Assembly: GCA_000149265.1 (NCBI GenBank)
Contig: CH003267.1
Span: forward strand, 680,202-744,201
Source: Ciona savignyi
Taxonomy: Eukaryota > Chordata > Ascidiacea > Phlebobranchia > Cionidae
DNA: 64,000 nucleotides
Direction of reading: 5' to 3'
In this document: positions 18,156 through 28,076 of the stretch, in pieces
How positions within the stretch are numbered: position 1 is the first letter of the stretch
Layout: each line of letters opens with the position of its first letter
Translations under genes and position numbers: made by a program
Notes under the pieces: generated by a model
Told to the model about the DNA's origin: nothing
Database searches by the model: none
Seen by the model: only the letters and a program-made list of their open reading frames with translations

Positions 18156-18595
18156 CATAACGGGCTAAATAATTTTATAAATGCGGATGGGCTGTAGGGT
18201 ATGTTAAGAGCACCCGCCCTAGTTATCACAAGAGCCTAGGCTACACAGACTGTGGGTTTGGAAACACAATGCTGTGAGGCTAGGCATCTCTGTGTCTGTC
18301 TCTCTGTTGGAATGAAGACTGAACCGATCGTTTATAGGCGATTTTGCAACTAAGGAAAAAATGCGATATAGAGTATATAAAATAAGCACAATACATTGCG
18401 CTCCGTAATATATATGATCTTTGTGAAGTGGAAGTTTTCCCAGGTCGTTGATCGCATCGTGAATTTAGAAAGCGTTTGTCCTTTGGTGCGATTTTTTTGT
18501 TTCGTGGAAATTTGATGACTATGTCGTCAGTGCCTAATATCTCGGTGCTAAATACCTCCTTTTTTCGGGTTTTGAATAACTTGACTTAAAGGACA
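18156..18595. other. Intergenic, nothing recognised
   Basis: No gene, RNA or repeat identified between the miniature element and the next SINE. Confidence 0.45.
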
Positions 18596-18599
18596 GGGG

Positions 18600-18905
18600 A
18601 ATAGGATATTCATCTTTATCCCCGTGAATGGGAAAACCAAGGGGGTTAACACACGGGCAATCGTCAGATCACCTCGCGCCCATCGTCGGGTTACCGGAGC
18701 TATTGTAGTGTGTTGTATATGATAGACACGGTGCTTCAATTTGGTAGAACCCAATAATTAGCTGGGTTCAGGCAATGTCCGTTAAGGGCCTTGCCCAAGG
18801 ACACAACCGACTAGCTAGCGACCAGTTTCGCACCTGCAACCTCTCGATTGAAAGGCGACGCACTTAACCTCTAGAGTCTAGAGACCAACCGGCCGGACAA
18901 AATTC
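18600..18905 (-). repeat. tRNA-derived SINE (full length)
   Basis: A well preserved reverse copy running from the tail (AGGATATTCATCTTTATCC) through the body to the tRNA-like head (CTAGAGACCAACCGGCCGG). It is the best reference copy in the window. Confidence 0.88.
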
Positions 18906-19149
18906 GTCCGGTGGATTTCTTTGAAGTTCGGCCTTTCCGACATAGTGTCACCAGTTCGTTTCGAGCACCCAAGTGTAATATACGTCCATTGCTCCTTAGA
19001 CGACGAAAATAGTCGGTCTCCATCGCGGTCGGATGGAGCCAAAATTATTGTTGGATTTTGTGCTTAATTAAAGCACCAACAGTTGCGCGTCGGAGAGCTT
19101 TGACGTGGCTCGTGTATAGCAGAGGACGCCGTGGATTTCAGACTTTCGG

Positions 19150-19865
19150 TAATTGGCCCAGGCTAAATAAAACCAACTTGCAGACATAGGCGCACCTAGG
19201 TGTATAGACAGTCCTGTTGTACTCATATCGGTTGAACCACAACAAACAAAAAGTCGCTTCAATCGGAATTTGCCATCTGTCAAAAGATAAAACGCATATG
19301 ACAGTCCCGCTACAAGCGACGATCTGTCCCATTTTCATGCTGCTACAAGCGATAAAAAATTGGCTGATAGGCTGAATTAACACCATTATTTCACAAAGCT
19401 CTGTTCTTACAAAAAATACGCGGTTATATTTACAAAACTACGCGGCTAAATGTAAACGGCGGTGCGAAAACTCACGTATTCTTGAAGTTATCTTACGATT
19501 GAACTATCCCGCTACTTCTCAATCACAGTGACACAAAATGAATATTACTGATTTACTGTGTCCGGATATTTAGATCTATCTAGTGCGTCAAAGTGTATGG
19601 AAATGGGTTACTTTTTAGCAATGTGTCCCGCCAATTTGTTTAATCGGTAAGACCTTGGTTGTTGTATTGGTCAAGCCAGTTAGCGAACTTTGCTTGGATA
19701 TAACACCCGATCCGCCAATTTTTCATTGTAGCGGGTCTGTCATATGCGTTTTATCTGCTGGCAGATGGAAAATCCCGATGGGCAACTTCTCTATAGTCGC
19801 AATAAATCGACAGCGTGTACGAGGCACCGTGTTAACGTCCTATGTTACCGTGTTAACGTTTCTTA
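19150..19865. repeat. Large inverted repeat (arms about 240 bp)
   Basis: The left arm (about 19150-19390, read on -) and right arm (about 19650-19865, read on +) share TGTCATATGCGTTTTATC, a nearby (G/A)CAGATGG, TGTAGCGGG(T/A)CTGT and GCCAATTTTT in order, with a spacer of about 260 bases. The arms are diverged. At the right end a short minisatellite repeats ACCGTGTTAACGT three times (about 19830-19875). No domain recognised. Confidence 0.65.
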
Positions 19866-19879
19866 CCGTGTTAACGTTT

Positions 19880-20655
19880 ATGTCTTACCCCAAGTAAAAT
19901 TACATCCTTTAATAGAGAACCAGTTTTGTAATTATAAAATTTACTTTAAGCATGTTAATCTAACATATTTTAGTTCACATTTATTACATATAAGTTATTT
20001 TAGAGCATGCTTGCGTATGATTTTTTTATCTATCATAAGACTAATTGTCAAATATTATATTTTTAAATGCTTCAACACATCGGGTTTTCTTATACAACAA
20101 TACAAAACAAAGTCTAAAAACAGTCAACTATGATGATGATGAACATGTTAAGCACCAAATAAACTCTGTTCAAAATCCGCAGCATTTATACATATATGAT
20201 TTTAAAAAAATACAAAAAATCGAAACACAACATAATATTACGGATCGAAAGTAGCCTAAAAAGTGTATAAAACAATATCAAAAGTTATCCATAGTTGTTA
20301 TTGGATAACTTGTGTGTAAAAATGTTGGGACAATTTACGATATCCATTGTAGTAGAACATGTAACCTGTCACAGTTAATACTGTGGTGTAACATGTAAGT
20401 GGGTAGTTTGAAACAAGCAGTCTTAAAAAAATACATCAAAAAACTACTGATAAATATGTGATATATTATACAAATGCATAACAACTTTTTATAAAGTACT
20501 ACTCTAAAAAGGGAATGAATAGTAACGAAAACACGGTGAAGGTAACTACTAACTATTTTAATACACTGGATACTTTATAATGGATCTACATATAAAAAGG
20601 CAAAATTTAAGAATAAATACAAAATTTTAAACATTGTAAATAATTACAGCCCTGG
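19880..20655. other. AT-rich 3' flank of CENPJ
   Basis: Downstream of the minus-strand CENPJ gene; probably includes its 3' UTR. No supported gene. Confidence 0.45.
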
Positions 20656-20657
20656 TA

Positions 20658-23288
20658 TCAAGAACTTATGGTGTCAACAACAACTGTACCATCGGCATCT
20701 TTTACACGAAACCGTCCCGATGCGTATCTGGTTTCCTGGCGCCCATCAGCATAAACTGTTTTACTTGTTCCATCTGGGTACGTTCGGCGTTTGAAAACAG
20801 GAGTGTGAATCTCTTTCTGTCCGCTGGGATACTCAACCCATTTCTCGCCGTTATCTTTTACTGTCATTACGGTTCCGTCAGGGAAAGTTGTCTCTTCAGT
20901 TCCGTTTGGTTTGATCATTTTACTTGAGCCATCATCAAAGGAAATGTGTTTCGAGCCGTCAGGAAAATGTCGTTCAAGTTGGTTGTTACTGAACTCTATG
21001 ATCTGCATACCGTTACTGTGTGTTGTATGCTTAGTACCAGATGCTGTGTAAAAGTAAGTCACCTTTCCGTCTGGATATGTAGTTTTTATATCCCCATTCG
21101 TAAATTTTATTTGCACTGAATTGTCATCAGGAGATATAATTTTCTGTGTCCCATTTTGAAACGTAATTTCTTGTGTGCCATCCTGTAATCTCCGTTCAAC
21201 TTTTTTACCGTCACTAGAAAAACTTTTATTTCCTTTCCCCACCAATACATTATCATTGCTGTCTGTCACGATTTCTTTCAGCACTTCACCAGTAGCACTC
21301 ATATTTTGAGATACAGATTGTTTTTTCACACTCAAATGCACATCTCGTGGATTGTAATTTTCTTGATCAGATTGATCTAATAAAGGAGCAGAATCAACCA
21401 TATCATTAATCGCTTTCCACATTGTATTTGCTCTTTTATTTTTCCGCAAACTGTTTTGTTTTTCAAACCTTACAACAGTTGCTTCAAGCGATTTAATTTT
21501 ATCCGTCAAGGTTTTATTTTCTTTCACAGCAACTTCAAGCTGAGAACGCAGTCGACTATTCACAGCACCAAGCCTCTGTTCTTTCACTTTCATCTCTTCT
21601 CGCAGTGTAGTCATTTCTTGCTCAAGCTCGGCAATTTGCTCTCTGCACTGCTTGCTTGGAAGATCTTTCAAGGCAGCCACATGTTCATCAAGCATCTTCC
21701 TTTCTTTCTTTAATTTCTTCATCTCAGATTTCCGAAATTCATCAAACTCTTCTGACTGCTTCTTGTGTTGTTGGTCAGCAATTTCAATTTCCTTTTTTAT
21801 CTCTTTTACCTGCTTTGCCTCTTTCTCTCTTAAGGATGACAGTTTAGAAGTCTCATTCTGAAATTTTCTTATTTCAGTTTCCAATTCTTCAAGTTTCTTC
21901 TTCAGCAAAGCTGACTGAGCATTTTCGTCTGTTGGAAGCACAATTTTATCCTCATAACTACAAGTTCGGGTATTACTGGTAGCAGAAACAGGAAGGGTAA
22001 CTGGTGCAACTTCCGCAGCAGAATTCAAGCTTGGAAAAAGTTTTTGCATTAGCATATTTGGTAACGGGGCTTTTGTAGTGACGTTTGAATCAGAGCAAGA
22101 AATGGTATCATTCTCCAAGCTCTGAATATCCGTTCCATGGCCATAGTTTTCGTTACAGTACTTTTCAATTTGTTCAAATGTTTCGTTGGATGTTTTATTA
22201 AAATCTGAAATAGCTGGAAGTGTATCTTCTGCATCAAGGATCACAGAGTCCTCAACATCTGACCAAACTGAGTCATGCATTCCATTTTCAGGGATGGGAT
22301 CTTCACAGTTTTGAAAACTATTTTCACGCGATATCAACGGTGAATCAACAATGGGTTTTAGACGTAGCTCTTTTATTGGTTCTTTTCTGGTAATTCTTGA
22401 GGTTTTCCGGACAATTTGCCTTTCAGGTTGTTTACCAGACTGTGAAGCGGGAGCAGAATTTACATTGACAGCATTAAAATGATTGACACCACTTGTTGCT
22501 ATGATTACGTTTGTTGGAGATTCAGTGACTGACTTTTTCGGTTCAAACATTTCAATCGCCGGACTTTTTCTTCTTTCTGGTGCATCTTGTATAAGTTGCT
22601 GTTTAGGCTTCTTCGTTCTAACTTTAGGCTTGGGAGGTGGCCCATTGAACCTGGCAATTCCCTGGCCTCTTCGAAGGAAAGTTTTCTTTGCAACTTTTGG
22701 GGTTGACGAAATGTTTTGTGATGAATTCTCCATTTTACTTTGAACATTTTGTTTAAGCTTTTTTTCCAGAATTTCTTCAAAGGTTCTAGCTTGACTGTTT
22801 AATGGAATATCATCAAATACCACTTGAGAAGTGGAATTATTTTCAAAGCTTTTTTCGACATTCTCGTCAAATGCGTGAGTCATTGCAACATCATCGTTTT
22901 CTCCACTGTTGACAATCTCGCAAATATTACCAGCAGGAGAGATAAGTTGAATATTTTCATTACCGATGTTTACCGGGGAGTCGTAGTTTATTGGTACGGC
23001 CAAAATATCTTCTACTTCATCAACATCAGAATCCAAATCCTCCTCATCTGGACAACGATCTTCATTAGAATCTTCATCAGCAAAACTTGATTCAATTACT
23101 TGCGATTTTAATATTGCTAACTGGGACTGTTGCTGTTGCTTAAGCTCTTCTTGTTGCATAAGCTGCCATAATCGAATTGCCTGTAGCTTTTTGATAACGT
23201 CTTGATTTCCGGTATCTCCTTCTTTCTCTTCAAGTTGACTGAACAAATTTTCAATGTCAGAAGTTGTAGGCCGCGGACTTTCATCCAT
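20658..23288 (-). CDS. CENPJ: Centromere protein J / CPAP (SAS-4) centriole assembly factor
   Basis: A single 876-residue open frame without visible introns, shorter than human CPAP (about 1340 residues). From the N-terminus: a Gln-rich helical start (LQAIRLWQLMQQEELKQQQQ) and acidic stretch; the tubulin-binding PN2-3-like region at about 165-215, with ARTFEEILEKKLKQN and then FLRRGQGIARF; a basic proline/lysine segment; a long coiled coil at about 455-625 with the family-typical SRLRSQLE; and the C-terminal TCP10/G-box beta domain at about 690-876, built from repeated strands such as YPDGTSKTVYADGRQETRY and FPDGSKHISFDDGSSK. The G-box binds STIL/Ana2; the protein limits centriolar microtubule growth and tethers pericentriolar material. 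It is divergent to HSD17B10, with 927 bases between starts. The assignment rests on the full domain order. Confidence 0.95.
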   Translation of the reverse strand: MDESPRPTTSDIENLFSQLEEKEGDTGNQDVIKKLQAIRLWQLMQQEELKQQQQSQLAILKSQVIESSFADEDSNEDRCPDEEDLDSDVDEVEDILAVPINYDSPVNIGNENIQLISPAGNICEIVNSGENDDVAMTHAFDENVEKSFENNSTSQVVFDDIPLNSQARTFEEILEKKLKQNVQSKMENSSQNISSTPKVAKKTFLRRGQGIARFNGPPPKPKVRTKKPKQQLIQDAPERRKSPAIEMFEPKKSVTESPTNVIIATSGVNHFNAVNVNSAPASQSGKQPERQIVRKTSRITRKEPIKELRLKPIVDSPLISRENSFQNCEDPIPENGMHDSVWSDVEDSVILDAEDTLPAISDFNKTSNETFEQIEKYCNENYGHGTDIQSLENDTISCSDSNVTTKAPLPNMLMQKLFPSLNSAAEVAPVTLPVSATSNTRTCSYEDKIVLPTDENAQSALLKKKLEELETEIRKFQNETSKLSSLREKEAKQVKEIKKEIEIADQQHKKQSEEFDEFRKSEMKKLKKERKMLDEHVAALKDLPSKQCREQIAELEQEMTTLREEMKVKEQRLGAVNSRLRSQLEVAVKENKTLTDKIKSLEATVVRFEKQNSLRKNKRANTMWKAINDMVDSAPLLDQSDQENYNPRDVHLSVKKQSVSQNMSATGEVLKEIVTDSNDNVLVGKGNKSFSSDGKKVERRLQDGTQEITFQNGTQKIISPDDNSVQIKFTNGDIKTTYPDGKVTYFYTASGTKHTTHSNGMQIIEFSNNQLERHFPDGSKHISFDDGSSKMIKPNGTEETTFPDGTVMTVKDNGEKWVEYPSGQKEIHTPVFKRRTYPDGTSKTVYADGRQETRYASGRFRVKDADGTVVVDTISS

Positions 23289-24215
23289 GACACACAGAAG
23301 TTGGAAAGTTTAGCCACTTTAATTTTAAATCATTTAACTCTGAAATAGAAAGATACAAAAGGTGAATTTGTTGCCCGTTAAGAATCTACCGCAACGATTG
23401 GTGATTGCCTTTAAACGAAAACGTTGAATAACCTTGATAAATAAAAAAAAACTCACAAACATCACAGTGACAATGGTATAAGTGGGACTCTGCAAGAGAC
23501 AGAGAAATTGTTACGTTTACAACTAAAAAACAAGTTATTGCTGCAATCAGACAATAATAATGCATTTGACACAGCCAATTTTTAAAATACAGATCATTTG
23601 AAAATATCCCCTGTTGCGGGGACTTTTTCAGTTGGTTTCATGGTACCCTCAAATGTATTTTAACAGGGGTGCTTCTGTTTTAAAAACACAATATACATGA
23701 AAAGATAAAAAGTATTTAAATAAAAATATTTTATTTTAATGTAAAATAATGAAATACCAGCGTTTTATTTCTTTACAAATGTTTAAGACCAACATAGATG
23801 AATAAGGAGCTACAGACAAACGCACTTTAACCAAGGATTCTGAGCAAGGTGTTGAAATTTTTGTAGCAATGTTGTAAGTTAGCGACGTTTGTGTGCCTTT
23901 TAATATTGAATTTTTCACAACCTCCTTTGAAAAAAACGCCGATTTAGGCCAGAAATGTATCCCTGGAATACAAGTAAACACAAGCAACCTATAACATCTT
24001 TTTATAATCAAACATTTCCATGCCAAACAAGCCTAGGCTCACGTGTTCGGATGGATATGATGTCATTATAATTAGCAAACGTCCAGTGATGTAAGGAATT
24101 ATTTAAATATAATTTCACATTTAATTATCCTGGGCTAAATTTTATTTAGTTCTGATTTAAAATTGTTAAACATTACATTTTTTAGGTACCACACTTTAAA
24201 ATAAATTGTAGAAGT
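23289..24215. promoter_or_regulatory. Divergent intergenic region CENPJ / HSD17B10
   Basis: Holds the 5' flanks of both genes. No TATA box or named site is convincing. Just before the HSD17B10 start, pyrimidine-rich TTTTTTAG (24179-24186) and TTGTAG (24207-24212) could be splice acceptors. A short hairpin, CCCCTGTTGCGGGG, lies at about 23610. Confidence 0.4.
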
Positions 24216-24998
24216 ATGGTTACCAGAGCTGTTAGTGGTTTGGTAGGTCTTGTAACTGGTGGGGCTTCAGGTTTAGGAAAAGCAACTGTCGAACGGTTAG
24301 TGAGAAATGGTTGCCGTGTTGTAATGTTCGACCTTCCAAAATCTGACGGGGAACAAGTAGCCAAAAGTCTTGATCCAGATAACTGTGTGTTCTGTCCTGG
24401 TGATGTGACATCTGTAGAAGATGTTTCAGCTGCACTTGATGTTGCAAAATCCAAGTTCGGCAAACTGGATGTCACAGTTAACTGTGCTGGTATTGGCATC
24501 GCTGTAAGAACATACAACATGCATAAAAAGAAAGTGCATCCACTTGATCAATTTGAACGAGTGATTGATGTTAATGTTTGTGGTACCTTTAATGTCATCC
24601 GTTTAGCTGCCCAAATGATGAGCAAAAACGAGCTTGGAGATAGGCAAGAGAAAGGTGTGATTATCAATACTGCAAGTGTTGCAGCTTATGAAGGGCAGGT
24701 TGGCCAAGCAGCATACAGTGCTAGCAAAGGAGCTATTGTTGGAATGACTCTGCCAATTGCTCGAGATCTAGCTATGTGTTCAATTCGTGTCATGACAATT
24801 GCTCCAGGCTTGTTTGAAACTCCACTTCTTGGCTCGCTTCCAGAAAAAGTTAAAAACGAACTTGGAAAACAAGCTCCATTTCCTCAGAGACTTGGTGATC
24901 CAGATGAATATGCTCAACTTGTTCAGTCGATTATAGAGAATCAGATGTTGAATGGTGAAGTGATCAGATTAGATGCTGCTATCCGCATGCAGCCTTAA
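24216..24998 (+). CDS. HSD17B10: 17-beta-hydroxysteroid dehydrogenase type 10 (mitochondrial SDR)
   Basis: A 260-residue single-exon frame, matching the family length of about 261. It is a short-chain dehydrogenase: NAD-binding TGGASGLG at 14-21, acidic FDLP at 38-41 (NAD preference), NCAGIG at 89-94, catalytic Ser154 in [10 protein letters not shown], and YSASK with Tyr167 and Lys171. The HSD17B10-specific insert is present ([19 protein letters not shown]). The enzyme oxidises 2-methyl-3-hydroxybutyryl-CoA in isoleucine breakdown and some steroids, and is a subunit of mitochondrial RNase P. SNAPIN begins 168 bases downstream on the same strand, and a TTGTAG acceptor-like site lies just before the ATG, so co-transcription with spliced-leader addition is plausible but inferred. 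Confidence 0.95.
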   Translation: MVTRAVSGLVGLVTGGASGLGKATVERLVRNGCRVVMFDLPKSDGEQVAKSLDPDNCVFCPGDVTSVEDVSAALDVAKSKFGKLDVTVNCAGIGIAVRTYNMHKKKVHPLDQFERVIDVNVCGTFNVIRLAAQMMSKNELGDRQEKGVIINTASVAAYEGQVGQAAYSASKGAIVGMTLPIARDLAMCSIRVMTIAPGLFETPLLGSLPEKVKNELGKQAPFPQRLGDPDEYAQLVQSIIENQMLNGEVIRLDAAIRMQP

Positions 24999-25166
24999 AT
25001 TTAATCTTTGATAAAATTGATTTGCTTAATGAGTTTGCTCATTACCAACGGTATAATCTTGTTTAAATTCATATTGTAACTATTCCAATAATGTTATGCG
25101 TTTTATCATTCTGTGTGCTAAACATGTGCCTCAGTCTTATCTATAAAATTTATTGAATAATTGTAG

Positions 25167-25962
25167 ATGGTTGATATAGCCAGTAGTGATATTGGTACCA
25201 GTACAGATAATGATGTTGCGAAAGGAATATTTGCAATTCTAAAGCCAGTGGTGGAACGTGTTGATCATCATGTGAATGCTGTTAGAAAGTCTCAGGTGAT
25301 TCAGTATGTTCCATTGTAACCTGTTATACATACTTGCATCTAACATTTAAAAGTTGTCTGGGCATGTGGTCAAGGGGAGGTATGTTAGGAGTTGGGGTCA
25401 GATGTTCTAGTGTAGCAGACTCTTTGTTTAAACTTTGGTTGTATTTCTTAGAATGCACTTTACCAATGTTGCCATAATTAAGAGGATTGCTAAAAAAATT
25501 ATATTATATGACACTTTGCAATTGCCGAATAAGGAAATTTAATGATTGATTATCCACATCACAACTAGTTGCTCACAACTACAACATTCAATTACACATG
25601 CTTATATTCTAAGTTTTATGTTTTGTTTTAAACTAAAGTTCAATCTGATCATTTTGTAGAAGTTTGTTTAACAACCATTTTTTTAGCTTGAGTTAAGAGA
25701 GAAGATCGACGAAGTTTCATCTGATTTGCAACGAATCAGTGAAGAACAACCAGTAAATGTCAATTTTGATCCATATATTCGGAGACTCATCAACTCGAAG
25801 AGACGCGTCACACTAATTAGCAACATTGTGCAAAACGTACATGACCGATTACAGCGAATACAACATTCTGCTGAACAAGAGACAGAACGGATACAAAAGA
25901 TAGTACAGGCTGATTCTGCTTTGCTCAATGTTACCCGGGTTGATCCGGAGTCTGGTCAATGA
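25167..25962 (+). CDS. SNAPIN: SNAPIN, BLOC-1/BORC subunit
   Basis: Two exons, 25167-25295 (43 codons, phase 0 donor CAG/GTGATT) and 25687-25962, give 134 residues, close to the vertebrate 136. The match follows the whole protein: DHHVNAVRKSQ at the junction, LREKIDEVSSDLQRI, FDPYIRRLINSKRRV and NIVQNVHDRLQRIQHS. SNAPIN is a coiled-coil subunit of BLOC-1 and BORC and binds SNAP-25; it acts in lysosome-related organelle formation and vesicle transport. The ATG directly follows an acceptor-like ATTGTAG, with almost no 5' UTR, as seen for downstream genes of spliced-leader operons. Confidence 0.93.
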
Positions 25963-26404
25963 CTCCTCTAGATTGGTGTTAAACATTTTAAAAGTTATTT
26001 GACTGTGATGCTGTATCTTTTCTTGCTGTAAATTTTGTTCTGATTTTGTGCAATACCATATTAAAAAGAAGCAAATCGATCATAAAATGGCTTCATAGTG
26101 TATAGATAAATATTTCTTTATTTAATTTTACTCGAGATTACAAATCAGCACAGTATAATGGCAGTTTAACCAAACATATTGTCACACCAGTTCTAATCAA
26201 AGATTATTTCATACTCAAAACCACAATTTATTAATTTATTACTGTATTAGCATTTGGCTTTAAATTCCGTCACCATACGATTGTCAATTATACCATACTT
26301 CTTACCTACAAAACAAAAACAAGGAACTGTATTAATAAATTGTTAACAAAAAAGTAACCTATTTCCCCTAAAAATAAATCATGCAAATCTCTAAATATTC
26401 TTTG

Positions 26405-27565
26405 TTAATCTTCTTCATCTGAGGAGTTTTCAGAATCACTCATTCCAGGTACAACATACCTTAAAATTCCAGCTATACCTGTAAGTTGGCCAAGCTGTTC
26501 ACCACTTACATGCATGGAAGAAAATACTCTGACAGTACCACCACTGTCTTTTACTTGGTCAACAATTTTTACAAGTCTCCGCCTGTGTGCAACATCCAAT
26601 GATCTTAGTAACATGTCTGTGATTAGTAATACATCAATTGCATCTGCCGCACTTGCTTTTTCAATGTGTTTTAACCCATAGCATGCTTTATCTGGTTCAT
26701 GTTGTAAGGTTTTGTAGAAATCTTGCAATGCCTTTATTTCTGCAGTAGCTTTAGTATCAGCAAGCCGGGAAGCAACCGATGGATCCATAAGAGCTTCTTT
26801 TAGTGAATGCTTAAACCCAGATGAGGAATGCACACAAATAAATTTAGATTTGTTTTCAATCAAAGTTCGATTGTCTGTTTTTGTAGCTTGTAGCCATAAA
26901 AAATCATAAAATTGATCTTTTACAAATCCAGGGCTAGCAATTATGACACATTTAACTACTTCAAAGTTTATATGCCGAACGATTGCTTGCAACACTGCAT
27001 CGAAAAACTTCTCTACTCCTTTATCATGTTGAGATGCGTTACCTTTCCTTTTTCGTGGAATTTGGGTTTCGATTTTTGCTCTTACTAACGTCATACTTGA
27101 AAGCACCAAACAGACATGAGCAAGCCCCTCTTGCATTACAACAGCCGCTACATCAGCATTTTGGGTCGGATCACATGCTACATTAATACGATCCAAATGT
27201 ACAGTGTCCCAACACTTTTTGGCCAACACAAATTTCCTGTTTGGCTCCAAATCAAGAGTGTGGTATGCTCCCATTTTAACATATTGATTCTCTTGTATAT
27301 TTCTCCCCTTTACATGCAGAGCACATGCTTGGGAATCAAAATCTATGGCCTCCACAGCAATAGTTAGCATTGTCCTAACTCTGCTGCTACCAACACTCCC
27401 TGTACTTGATTCAGATTGTACTTTGCGCAGAGTAGTTGATCTTAAACTATCACCGGGCTGGACAAGATTGTATGCATGCCACATATCCTCTCCATCTTCT
27501 GGGACCAAGGTGATCTGACCTGACGAGTCTTTATTTATGTCTCTGTGTACAAGCTTCATGATCAA
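26405..27565 (-). CDS. PELO: Pelota, ribosome rescue factor
   Basis: A 386-residue single-exon frame equal in length to animal Pelota. It is an eRF1 paralogue: an N-terminal Sm-like domain at about 1-130 (MIMKLVHRDINKDSSGQITL; EDMWHAYNLVQPGDSLR), a central domain at about 135-265 with SPGFVKDQFYDFLW, and a C-terminal domain at about 270-370 (ACYGLKHIEKASAADAIDVLLITD). It lacks the GGQ of eRF1, as expected, so it splits stalled ribosomes with HBS1 and ABCE1 without peptide release (no-go and non-stop decay). The acidic tail SDSENSSDEED is typical. It converges with SNAPIN, with about 440 bases between stops. Confidence 0.97.
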   Translation of the reverse strand: MIMKLVHRDINKDSSGQITLVPEDGEDMWHAYNLVQPGDSLRSTTLRKVQSESSTGSVGSSRVRTMLTIAVEAIDFDSQACALHVKGRNIQENQYVKMGAYHTLDLEPNRKFVLAKKCWDTVHLDRINVACDPTQNADVAAVVMQEGLAHVCLVLSSMTLVRAKIETQIPRKRKGNASQHDKGVEKFFDAVLQAIVRHINFEVVKCVIIASPGFVKDQFYDFLWLQATKTDNRTLIENKSKFICVHSSSGFKHSLKEALMDPSVASRLADTKATAEIKALQDFYKTLQHEPDKACYGLKHIEKASAADAIDVLLITDMLLRSLDVAHRRRLVKIVDQVKDSGGTVRVFSSMHVSGEQLGQLTGIAGILRYVVPGMSDSENSSDEED

Positions 27566-28076
27566 ACTAGGTTGGTTTGTAAAACATAACCTTAACTGAA
27601 TAAATGATACACGTAACTTATATTCCTACGTACATTAGAAATATAACGCGTATAGGCTAATAAATAAGATTCATGTACAACGAACGTAATAACAGCGGGG
27701 AATGGCCGCTAGATGTCTTTATTTCGTCACAATCACTGAAAAAAGAAAAAGGCTTAACCAGCGAACCGTCATATTACCGTGCGCTGGAAACTATTCCGGT
27801 TAGTTGGTTTGCGTAGCTCCTTAGTCATCGGTATGTTTGTAAGATTACTCATAAGTTTAACTTCAGGAAAAAACAGATACTTTTTCTTCCGCATCAATAA
27901 TATCATTTAAATTATGTGTACTGGTATAGTTATGTAGAATCTATGAACGTAGACAGCTTATAGATTAAGGTAGGCCAACCGGCATTTTTTATTGAAATTT
28001 ATCAAATGGTTATTTGTTTCTTAGAGTATTTATTTCTGTATGTATAAGAGGAACACTTAATTGCTGTACATATTTA

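Noticed and set aside
21456..22780. Open frames inside CENPJ on both strands
   Set aside because: Shadows of the 876-residue CENPJ frame.
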